Origin: Chrysomallon squamiferum
Taxonomy: Eukaryota; Mollusca; Gastropoda; Neomphalida; Peltospiridae
NCBI GenBank assembly: GCA_012295275.1
Contig: CM022678.1
Coordinates: forward strand, 7,453,559-7,517,558
DNA: 64,000 bases
Direction of reading: 5' to 3'
A program made the translations under genes and the position numbers. The stretch's first letter is position 1, and each line of letters opens with the position of its first letter. Under the pieces are notes generated by a model that made no database searches, was not told where the DNA came from, and worked only from the letters and a program-made list of their open reading frames with translations. Positions 35,629 through 48,992 of this stretch are shown here, one piece after another.

Positions 35629-35702
<74 letters not shown>

Positions 35703-38700
35703 AATGGCTATTATTTATTAAATAGTCCATGCAGCATCATTGCCTGTAGAACTGACTTATCAGTATTATTTAAATTCAGCTCTCATTAAACCATATCAAG
35801 ATAAATGTTTCCATTCACTAAGTTATTAAATATGTTGTTTTGCAATATTTTCATGCATTGCTATAAGCTTGCTATGTGTTGTCATAGTTTACAGTTTGGA
35901 AAGATTGTTAGAAAAATAAAATTAAAACAAAATATTGGAAGTAGATATTTACATAGAAGCTAGACTGCTTTCTAACTTCATTGTTAGTAAAGATTATTCA
36001 ACAGTAATTGAAAACAAAATCTTGCAAGTAGATGAAATATATTTACATAGAAGATAGATTGTTTTCTGACTTTATTATCAACAAAGACTGTTCAACAATA
36101 AAAGAAAACCTGAAATCTTAAAGATAATTTACATAGATGATAGAACATCTTTGATGTAGAAAATCTTTTAACAGGTTAAATAGATTTTTTCTTACTTTAT
36201 TATTAGTAAAAATTAGTAAACAAAATCTTCAAAGTCAAAAAAAAAAATGTTAACAGAAGCTAGATTATTTTCTTTTTATCAAAAAAAAAACAACAAAAAA
36301 CATAAAAAATAAATCCTCAAATGTATTTATACAGAATATATGTTTTTAAAAAATGTTTTTGTTTAGTGCATGTTGTAGTTGCTGTTGTGTAATTTTCGTG
36401 ACCAGGTTTGTGTTGTTGTGGGTACATCGTCCTTTGTCGTTGTGGATCATTCAAGTGGTGTTGTCGGCTACCACCGTATCTAAAGCTTTCTTGCTCATCT
36501 ACGTAGCTACAAAGGTAAGTAAAATGAGTTTCTGTTGATTGTGTCTCTCTGCTTCACTGATCTTTACTACCTGTTACATATTTCTGCTTTAGAACGTTCG
36601 TTTTAAAATTTTTAATGTAGACGTCTGCTTTAGAAATGGCTTGATGTTAATATTCTATTCTGTTGTTGTTAATTTTGCTTTAATTCCTAGTTGCTTTGGT
36701 AGCTGAATATCTGTGTGTATATTATATGTATGTGATGGGTTCTACATTATATATATATATATGTATATGTATGTGTATATATATATATATATTATCAATG
36801 TTACTCTTCATACTAAAACCTCTGTTATGGCTGAATTATTCTATTTTATATTGTGTCGTCATGGTTTCATGCTTGTTAATAAAAGTTCAAGTGTAGCTGG
36901 GGGGTTTTAATGTTGTTATTTGGTCATGTGTAAAATTTCAGTTTTAGTTCACTTAGGTGTTATCTCGCCAGGATAACTTGAGACGTTTTGAATAATTCTT
37001 GTTTGAAATGTCAGTATGAATACAGATTTACATACGTGAACATGAGCTGCATACAAACAAGTATCAGTCTAAGTGTAACAGACTTTATGAAATACATCTT
37101 TCTTGTTTGTGAATAAACACAAACATGTGTTTGTATGTTTATATATATACAGAAATTTATAAATTAGATCTTTATAAACACACGCATACATCTATGCAGA
37201 CATCAAACAATAACATACACACACTCAAGATTGTACGTAGCCCCATACACAAATACATACAGATGTACAGATCAAACAGTGCACAATACATTTATGCAGA
37301 AGCAAAAGCATTCTATAAATAATTAATTTCAATGCATTCCTTTTTCTATCAATCTGTTGATTGTTTTGTTTTTCATTGTTTCTTTATAAAAAAAAAATTA
37401 TAAAATTTATTATTATTTTTATAAAATGTAAATTCCTTCTCATTTCAACATAAGTTTATGAGATATTTCTTTGTGACCACAACAAATACACTTGAACCAT
37501 TAGCAGATGTATTTATGCCTCATTATATTTGAGTATTTTTAAAGTACTTTTTTAATGTGAAAATCGTTTAAACTGATTTGTTCAGACTGTTGTGTCTAAG
37601 GCTAAGTCAGGACATGTTTAAACTGGTTGACTGATTGAAAAAAGAAGAGATACTATTATCTTTAAAACTAGCGTTCTTTCATTTCAGGGTCATCGATTGG
37701 ATCACATGCTGACAACTGGCTTTTTCTTAGAGATATTCTGTTCTTTGCCTTTTATTATAACAGTGAGTTATTTTAATAAAATTTTATTTTATTTTATTTT
37801 TAAGGGTTTTTAAAAAAAAAATTTTTTATTGCAAGATGAATTAGACGAGAATAAATTCAAGTTATCAATGATTATAAAAATAATTTCAGTGAATATTTTG
37901 TAAATATTTTGCTATCATCATTATCATCCTCTTTATAAGCTATTATTATTATTATTGTTGTTTTTGTTGTTGTTATTGTTAATGTTGTTATTGTTATTAT
38001 TATATTGTTATTGTTATTGTTAATGTTGTTATTATTACTATTACTATTATTATTGTTCTTGTTGTTCTTATTGTTGTTGTTGTTGTTGTTGTTGTTATTG
38101 TTACTACTGTTTCTTTCTAAGTTATGAGTTTTATATAAGGCATTGTCAGAATAATTACGCCTTTTTTTTCTGTTTGCTTCATTCTCGTTCCTGCTGATTG
38201 TAATTAGCATTTATTATTGTTTCCTAGGTAACATGGCCTTTTGCACTGCAGAACTTATTTATTCCAGCTTTTCTCAACTGCTGGCTTGCCAAACAAGCTC
38301 TGGAACGGATATTTGTGAGTAGTTTTGTAGATAGTAGTATCGGTTTTTAAATACAGATCTTACTTTTTAATATAAAATAACTAAAATTAATGAATTAATG
38401 TTTATCGACACCTCAGCACAAAAAAAACATCAGCTGTTGGGTGTCAAACAAAGCTAAATATAACAAAATGGTGAATAACTGGAACATAATAATAGTAATA
38501 ATAATAATAATAGATGATGATAGGTAGAATAGAAAGATAGACAGATTGATAGATAGATGTATATATGTATATAAAAAAATCAAGACAGACAGATAGATGG
38601 AAAGGTATATAGATAAACAAATAGATAAAAATGAAGACAGACAGACAGACAAACAGAAAAAGGTTGATAGATGGAAAGATCTATATAAAAATAAAAGAAT

Positions 38701-40717
38701 TAGATAGATACACAGATAGATAAAGATAGATAAATAGACAGATTACTGTACTAGTTATTAGGAAGAAAGGTAACTTTTCATTTCTATTATTAAGCTGACA
38801 GAAACATAGACAGACAGATACACAGACAAAAACAAGACAGACAGATACAGGTATACAGACAGAAATAATGCAGACAGATACAGGTATACACACAGTTAAG
38901 ACACATACAGGTATACACACAGTTAAGACACATACAGGTATACACACAGTTAAGACACATAAAGTGATTTTTGTGTGTTTTTATTTCAGAATGACTTGCA
39001 TCTGACGAGACAAAGATTCCAGACAATATCAGTGACGTTGTCGCAGCAGATTCTTCTCCTCACTGCCAGCATGATGTGCATGGTGTTCACCACGTAGGTC
39101 ACCTCGCAACATCATTTCTAGACACATTTACTTCATTTGTTGTCTTGTACTGAAAAATACTTGAGTCCTGCACACGTTTTTTTTCTAAATTGCTTTTCCA
39201 CTTATACTGTTTATTTTTATATCATCATAGTTTTTAATCTTATGTACTGTTCTGTTATATTAGATCTATGTATATACAGGTACTGGACCAATTATCCAGC
39301 ATCCTGAAATCTGGAAAGAACAGAAAACCGTAGTTTCATAGTTTGCATGCGCAGGTGTTGTCCTCACCAGACTGGAACTACTCTTTTGAGCCATGTGGCA
39401 TTCATTCACTCGCCGTACTGTTTGCGTGTCGAGTCGCCACAGTTGTGTATATTCAATTTTTTTTTAATGTTTTTTAATTTTAAAATGTTTATGCCTAATT
39501 GTTTACATATTTAGATGCCTTGGTACCAGAAAAACTGGAAAATCGAGAAATCCAGAATGCCTCAGGTCCCAAGAAGTCTGGATAATTGGTCCTGTACCTG
39601 TGTTTATTCATATTACAGACATTTTAATTTTTTTCTATCATTCTATCGTTCTTTTTCTTTCTATGACTGTATTTCTCTTTCTATTTTTGTCTTTATTTTT
39701 TTCTTTATGAATCTCCCTTCCTATTCTTTCATTATTTTACATGTGTGTGAAGAATTATTTACTTAAATTTCATTTATTCATTTATTTATTTATTTAAATT
39801 TTTTTTATTTATTTTTTTATTTATTCATATTTTATTTATTTATATTTTATTTTTTTATTTACCTTATTTATAATGTATTTATTCATTTATATTTTATTTA
39901 TTTAGATTTATTTATTTCATTATTTATTTATTTAGATTTATTTACATTTATTTATTTATTTAGATTTATTTCATTATTTATTTATTTAGATTTATTTAGA
40001 TTTATTTATTTATTTAGATTTATTTATTTATTTATTTATTCATTTATTCATTTATTCATCTACTCTTTTAGATTTACTTATTTATTTATCAATTTATTTA
40101 TTTAGATTTATTTACATTTAGTTATTTATTTAGATTTATTTATTTATTTATTTATTCATTTATTCATTTTATATCCTCTACATTACTTTACTTTATTTAA
40201 CGTGTGTTTTTTACATATTTTAAACTTTATAACAGAATCTGTGGTATTCAGAGAGACAATTCAGATCTTTTTTTTAACTTTACTTTATTTAACGAGTTTT
40301 TTATTACATATTTTATTCTCTGTAACAGAATCTGTGGTATTCAGAGAGACAATTCAGATCTATTTTTTACTTTACTTTATTTTATTTAACATGTGTTTTA
40401 TTACATATTTTAAACTCTGTAACAGAATCTGTGGAATTCAGAACATTCAGATCTTTTTTTTACTTTACTTTATTTAACCTGTGTTTTATTACAAATTTTA
40501 AACTTTATAACAGAATCTGTGGAATTCAGCACATTCAACGAGGCAGCTCTGAGTCTCCACTGTCGATGTTCGAGTCCATGTACTTCGTCATTGTGACGTT
40601 CTCCACAGTCGGCTACGGTGACATCACTCCTGACATCTGGCTGGGACAACTCTTCATGATTCTCATGATCTGCGTGGCCTTTGCTTTCATCCCTCGACAG
40701 GTAAACTAATTTTTAGA

Positions 40718-40754
<37 letters not shown>

Positions 40755-41177
40755 CATTCGTGATGTAAATGTAACTTGTTTTTCTTGTTTGTTATTTGTT
40801 TGTTTTTTTAGGTATTTTTTTTTTTTTTTTTTTTTTAATGGTTTTTGGGGTGTTTTTTTGTTGAGGGGAGACTGATGGTTTTGTTTGTCTTGTTGGATTT
40901 TCTTTTTTAATTTTTTATATTTTTTGTTTGTATGTGAAGGGCTTGGTGGCTATTTGTTTTTGTTTTTTTGTTTTTGGGGTTTTTTTTTTTTTTTGTTTTT
41001 AATATCTTTTACTGGTGGTTAGAAACTAAATAAAATAAAAAGATAAATGATTTTTGAGGACGGTTTTGGTGGGGTTTTTGTATTTTTGTCAAGTTACCTC
41101 TACAAAATATGTATCATTCCTTATTTGGGGTTTTCTGCTTACATACCAGAAAAAAATAAAAGGGATAGTTTATTTTC

Positions 41178-41209
<32 letters not shown>

Positions 41210-44200
41210 ATAAATGCAAAAGGGTCATTCCCCCCCCCCAAAAAAATTTAAACCCGACTGTTTCAGATTTTTATGAAACTTGGTATACTTGTTGACTGGG
41301 ATCCTACAGCACCAAATGAGGGTTCAAAAGTTGGTGTCATGCCCATTTTCCAAAAATCTCAAAATTAGGTGGGCCATATCTCCCACACCACTGATCTGAT
41401 TGGGCTAATATTTCAGATTTGGTGCTGTGGGATCCCAGTCAACAAGTATACCAAGTTTTATAAAAATCTGAGACAGTCAGGTTTAACCCATTGGGTGATT
41501 TGACACGGAATGACCCAAAAAAATTTCTGCTGAATATCTTCTTTTTTATGTTTTTTCTTCTTTTTATAATTGTGCTAAAAATATATCTTGTATTATGTAA
41601 TGCTGGTTTTGCAATATAACAAAAATGTGTATTTTTTAATTTGTGCAAAAAAAAAAAGATACCTTGTATTATGTTGAGGTTCATAAAAAAAGGAACAGTA
41701 ACTGAAAATAACAACGCACTGAAAGACATTTTAATGTTATAAGACTTAATTGAGATTTTAAACAACCATTTGTTTATTTCCTGTTCTGACTGCTGCTCCA
41801 TTATACACTTTTCTATTATCATAAAAAAAAATCAGTTTGAAAATTGACAAACTTATTTTCAGATATACTATATTGAAGGTATGCCTAAATATTTTTTCTT
41901 TTTTTTCTTTTCTGTCTTTAACTTAGTTTATACTTAGATCAAAAATGAATCAATTTTCTTCTTTTCTTTTATAATTTTGTATAGCAGAATTCATTAATTC
42001 ATTAACAAATTTTCATTAGTTCTTTGAACCAGTTAAGTTCCCCACATAAATTAATAAATCGGTTTTATACCAGTGTTATATTATTAACATGTTATCTTTT
42101 ACTGCTGTGAGCAGAGTAACTACCTTTTATATCTTTCTAAGTGACTGTTTCTGATAATGGCAGCCAATCTTTGTTAAGAACAAAGTATTTCTTTGATGGA
42201 TGGAAATAAGTGACCCATCACACTGAATCAGGTCATAAGTCAAACAGCCAAGTACTGAATTTTAGCTTTCTATAGCAGAGTGACATGAAAATATTTGATT
42301 TTAATTTTAAGTTAAAAATGAGTGTATTTGTGTGTCTGTGTGTGTATGTGTGTGTACATTTACATGTATTGTGTATACAGTAAGTGTAAAAACATTAATA
42401 ATTCCAAACAGCCAAAATGGGACTTAAAATCTCTTTTGATGTGATGGGTCACACACAGACAACTGTAAAATAAGTAAAATTATCCTTTTGTATCAGAAAC
42501 GGAATAAACATAGAATAATATTTTAAACGAATTTAATAAAATGTTGCAGGTTATTTAATAAAGAGCATTAATTAATTAAATTAATTAGAAATTTAATCAA
42601 CAGAAACTGTTTTTCCTCAGTTAAACATTCTGTGTTGCTAAGAATAATTTTACTAATATATTTATAATTTAGTTTTTAAGGTGTGGCATAAACAATTAAT
42701 AAATATTGCTTTTTTCTTTATAATTTTTTTTTTTTAAATTTCATTTTATTCATTTTTTATTATTATTAAAGAAACTGTAACCTAAAAATTATAATTTTAC
42801 AAATCAACATGGAAGTTATTTAATGGAGATATCACTACTAATATTACTACTACTACTACTATTATTATTATTATTATTATTATTACTATTATTACTATTA
42901 CTATTATTATTATTATATTATTGTTATTGTTATTACTATTACTATTACTATTATTGTTTTTGTTGTTACTGTTATTATTGTTATTGTTATTACAGATAGA
43001 AGTGATTGCTTCAACTTGGATGGAGCGCGAGAAAGCGGGAGGAGAGTTCACGTACAGAATGGCAAAAAGAAACAAGCATGTTGTCGTCTGCTCCAGCATT
43101 CTCACTGCCGAGGCTGTCATGGACTTTCTGAATGAATTCTACGCACATCCCAAACTTGCGGTAACTACGTCCTGAATTATTATTTTATATATCGTTCTAT
43201 CTTGTAATACTAGAGTTGAATTCTTTGTTATTCCAAAACTTGTACTAACTATATTCTGAAGCATTATATTCTTTTATCTTGTATTACAAGTCTTGGAGTT
43301 TCTAATTAATTCTACACAAATATAAAACTTGCGGTAACTACGTCCTGAATTATTATTTTATATATTGTTTTGTCTTGTAATGCTAGACTTGAATGCTTTG
43401 TTATTCCAAAACTTGCGGTTAACTATGTCCTGAATTATTATTTTATATATTGGTTTATCTTGTAATGCTAGACTTGAATTCTATACACATCCCAAACTTG
43501 CGATAACTACGTCCTGAATTATTATTTTATATATTGTTTTATCATGTAATGCTAGACTTGAATTCTATGTACATCCAAAACTTATGCTAACTATATTCTG
43601 AAGCATTATATTCTTTTATCTTGTATTACAAGTCTTGGAGTTTCTAATTAATTCTACACAAATATAAAACTTGCAGTAATAACAGTCTAAAGTTACTATT
43701 ATTATTATCCTCTATAATATTTTCCTTATACATTATAATAGTAGGCAGATATTCTAAATGAATTCTATGCACATCCAATACTTTCAGTAATTACATCCTA
43801 AAGAGATTATATTTGTAACCTTACAGACTTTTATTTATAATGCTAGATACTGACTTTTGACATTTCTTTTTTCTTAGTAAGGTTTGTATGTTGATTTGAA
43901 TCAAACACTACAGTTGATGAATATAGCAAACTGGGCTTATAAATTAATATACAGTGTATGTTTTTCTAGTTATGACTGTATCACAGTTATCTTGTCCATA
44001 CAATTACTGATATATTATTGCCTGTATAGATGCAGAACATTACTGTTAACAACCTAACCTACTAACAGGATTTCTGTCAGATCTTCAGAATGGCTGAATA
44101 TATATATATATGATGCTCTGTTGCTAATGGAAAGATTTTGGCAGATGATTTCAGATGATTTTGATGATTTTGGTATAGTTAATAAAGGATTAATATGAAT

Positions 44201-44943
44201 TAGCTGATAATATATAATTAATTATATTGTTAGAGAGATTTTAATATATATATATATTTTTTTATTATTTATATTTTTTCTTTTCTTGTTTTCTATTTTC
44301 AGGTTTTAATTTTTTATTCTTTTATTCTTTTATTTTTTTAAAGATAAATAGGGTTACATAATTAAAAATAGGTTTTTATATTTTTAATTTATTTTTCTTT
44401 CTCATCTTTTAAAAAAATGTTATTGTATTTTATTATTGTTGTTTTTTGTTCATTTTTGATTTTTTTTAAGATAAAGAGGATTGGGTATCTCTAGTCTATA
44501 TTGTTCTATTTACAAGTAGATATTATTTTACATTAGACTTGTTTAAATAATGGAATATTTAACAGTAAATGATGTAGAAAATATATAAGATAGAATTAAA
44601 TAGTTAAGTATTTAAATAATAATAATAATAATAATAAAGAAAATAACAAAATAAAAATGAAAATTTGTATTTCAATCTGAACTGAAACATTTTCTAACAT
44701 CATCAATCTACATACTGTTGCTATGGTGTTACTATCATCTATGTGATATCTATCAATGGTTGTGTGTTTCTCAGGTATTTCTTTGTTTTCTCTTAGACAA
44801 AGACAGGCCATGAAATTCAGGTGAATAACCAAATGATTTCTCAACTAACCTGCTTTGCAATCACTGTTTGGCTTCAGCAGAATTAGCTTTCAAAAATACC
44901 CACTGTCATTACTGGTTTTTTTATCATTATTATTATTATTATA

Positions 44944-44994
<51 letters not shown>

Positions 44995-47900
44995 TCAGTA
45001 TATGAAGGAATGGTAAAATTAAGTCATTTGTGCAAAACATGTAAATAATTTTACTCACTACAAAAACCTACATATTTAAATCTAAGAAGAAATGTAAAAA
45101 ATTTGCGATTTGTGCAAAACATGCAAAATATTTTAGTCAGTGCAAAAACCTAAATGTATCAGTATAAGAAGAAATGTAAAAAATTAGCAAATGTGCAAAA
45201 ATGCAAAATATTTAAGTCAGTGCAAAAACCTAAATATATCAGTCTAAGAAGAAATGAAAAAAATTAGTGATTAGTGACAAAATATTTTAGTCAATGCAAA
45301 AACATACATATTTCATTCTAAGAAGAAATTTTAGTGATTGGGCAAAAGATGGAAAATATTTTTGTCAGTGCAAAGCCTACATCTTGATTCAAGTCAAACA
45401 CAAAATCTGTTTCTTGTTCCAGTTTTAACTGTGACCATTGCTATGTCTCATTGTTTATGCCAAACCTGTCTCTTACTTTTATTTAAATGTCAGAAACTGT
45501 TTAAGCAAACCTAGTTGTTACATTCGTTCAGATGTTTGAAACTTGTGCAAACATGTAATCTAGTAATCTGTGAAAAATCTATCTTATTTGTGCTGAACAG
45601 GCATTTTATTCCACTGTAAAATATTGAAAAAATAGAGATAAGTGATTGTGCAAAATATATAATATTATAAGAGTGTGCAAAGCTATCTCTAGCTTCAGTA
45701 GTTGTGCAAAATATTTAATGTTACAAGAGTGTGCAAAACTATCTCTTGCTTCAGTGATTGTGCAAAATATTTAAAGTATTTCAGTCGGTGCAGAATTGAT
45801 ACATCTTTCAGCTCAGATTAAAAAACAATGTTGTAGTTTAGTGTGCAAAATATGTAAAATATTTCCTTCAATGCAAAACCTACATCTTGTTTCAGTTCCA
45901 GTATAAAAGTTGTAATAGTTCAGTGTGTAAAAATATGTAAAATATTTCAGTCAGTGCAAAACCTACATCTTGTTTCAGTTCAAATATAAACATTGTAATA
46001 GTGACCTGTTTATGTAAAACAATGTAATAGATTTCAGTTTGTGCAAATTATAAATATTTCTGACTTAAAAATTATATTTATATAAAACAGTGTAATACAT
46101 TTCAGTTTGTGCAAGACATATATCATATTTTGATTTTGAAACCTGTCAAAGTTCTATATTTATATAAAACCCTGAAATAGTTTTCAGTTTGTTGACTTTA
46201 TCACATCGTATTTCACTGCACAACTGTTACTTTGTTAGTTGTTTATTTTATAATCTTAAAATGAAAAAAATGCACAAATCTTAATGTAAATTATTATATC
46301 AATAAATGTTTCATAGAAAGAGTGTGTAGGCTGAGAAAAAAAATTGATAAAGTATTTTGGTGAATGACATTAGTCATAATTATATCACTGTGAAACATAA
46401 ATTATATGTGAATAAAGCCTAAGAAAACAAAAACAAATGATTAAAGATTGAATAAAGTAGTACAAGATCTGTTATGAATGGGTTGGAGACCAAATGATGA
46501 AAATAAACTTTCAAAGGGATTTCAAGCAAGACATCTGTATCATGTCCATATTGTATCTTAGAAATATTAAAAATCTATTAGAAATGTCATCAGCTTGTAG
46601 AAATCTATCTTACGTTTTCAGTGCTTGAAAAAAAAAAAAATCTCTTTTATTGCAACTAGTGCAAACTGTACATCACATTTCAGTCCATTTACATAACATG
46701 CTTAATGTTTCACGATGCACAACAGTAATTGTTTTTCTAATGAAAATCTGAGCCATTTATAGGCCTTCAGTATGTGCATTATTTTTCTGTGTGCACATTT
46801 TTACGCTTGTTGAAGTTCACCTGCAAAACATACATCAGTTTGCAAACAAAATTCAGCTATTCAGTTTGTGTGCAGATTTCTACAACATGTAAAAATTTGG
46901 AATATTTCACTCAGTATGCACAGAGTATAAGATATTTTTTTAACCAGTTACTTGATATTATTATATTTCTAGCTGTTAATCATTAGTACATCAAGAATTA
47001 GGATTTCACAGTTTACTACTGTTATATTTAACAGAATATTCAGTAAGACAGCTGAATCAAAAATTATTTTTAAAGAGACAAGTGTATCTTTTGTGAAATG
47101 AATATGCAATACATGCACACCGCTCTTTTACTGTACACGTTATGTTATTGTTCAAGGAGACCAGATAGACTGATAAATAATATAATAGTAGATAGGCTTA
47201 AAACAGAAAAGAAAATTTGTATGACCGAAGATTAAGAAATCTTTGTTATTTATTTTCTGAAAATTTAATTGTATAGTTGTTCATTATTTTAGTAGTTTGT
47301 TGTAATAGCACTGTATCTTAAATTTCTTTTAAATATAAATTCTTATTTTGTCTTATTTCATATATTTATATAAATGAATAAATAATTATGCGTTAGGTTT
47401 TAAATATTTAAAAAAATGTAAAGTTAATCAGTCTCGTATATCTGTAACATCGTACACTTTTTAAATTTCTTATCTCTCAGAATGTACCTAAGCTATGAAT
47501 GTTTATTTAAAACCAATAACAGCTTTAAATTACTAGCATGTTCTTAATAAACATTTCACTAAAAAAATTAAAATAATGAAAAAAAAGGTTGCTGATAATG
47601 TTGTAAGGTATGCATGGTAATTTAAAACAAATGTCTGCCTTGTTCTTGGTGGGTTTTTTTTTTTTTTAGCTAGATGTTTGGAAGGGACATTGGTTTTTTG
47701 GTGTATAAATTTATACTAATTCACTCACATTACATTGAAGATACTGGTTTTGAACAAAGGTATAAACCGCTTAGATCAGTTTGTTACCCAGAAAGATTCC
47801 AAGTTCTGGGAGGATGGAACCATGAAGATTGGGAAAGACAGTGGAACATATGTGTTTAATAAATCTGTGTATAAATACCTAAATACTGTCTTTAAGCTTC

Positions 47901-48160
47901 TCTTTAGAAATGGTATGCACTTCTGTTCCTATCCAGTATAATTTAGATTTGGATTATTTTTATGTGGTGGTTACAAAACATGGTGTGGAAGATTTTCTAC
48001 AGAATAATAACAAAACTAGTACATCTGTCAGCTTTTTCCAGTTCCAAACAGTGCCTCATAATTAACTTATTCAAGTTTTGGGTATATAAACATGTTATGA
48101 GATTCGGTTTATGGTTTTTTTTATATCTCTCTTTCTGTCTCTTGCCCTCTCTATCTTGTT

Positions 48161-48248
<88 letters not shown>

Positions 48249-48956
48249 TTTTCAAACATACATAGATTATTGAGATCATTATTTACTAAAATACAATTTG
48301 AATTCCTTTGCTTAATAATATATTGATTTGTTCTTCTAGGAGCATGTTGTAATATTTGTCAGTCCTCGAGAACTAGGAAACAACATGCAGGTCATTCTTA
48401 AGGACCCAAAATGGACCCACAGGGTGGTGTACATGCGTGGGTCAACCCTGAAAGACCTTGACCTTAAACGATGTCGAATTCACGAAGCAGAAGCTTGTTT
48501 CTTTTTGTGTCCTAGAAGTTCAGTTGACAAAACAAAAGCTGTAAGATTTCTGTTGTGTTGTTGTTGTTGGTGGTGATGGTGGTGGTGGTGGTGCTATTTG
48601 TACGTTAATGTAAATAAAATTAGCAATTACAAATATGGAAATTATTTTTTACTTAACAGTGTATGTTAGGTTATTAAGTTGTTTAAAATGTGCTAGATAA
48701 TATGTTGTTAGATTCCAAAAATATTGGTTAGTTTGTGTTTGTATTTGTGAATGTATATATTATATACATATATATATGTGTGTGCATGTGTATGTGTGTG
48801 TGTGTTTGTTCATTTGTGTGAAAGAATCTATATGTGTGTGAACATGTATATGTGTATGTGTGTGTGTGAGAGAGATTCTTATAGCAAGTTAACAGATATA
48901 TATTAGGAATGTGTTTATGATGATGTGTGTGTATGTATATATATGTGTGTGTGTAT

Positions 48957-48992
<36 letters not shown>

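Noticed and set aside
47674-47941. Two overlapping open frames in channel intron 10
   Set aside because: Exons 10 and 11 join in phase 0 without it, the sequence matches no Slack segment, and no convincing splice sites border it.
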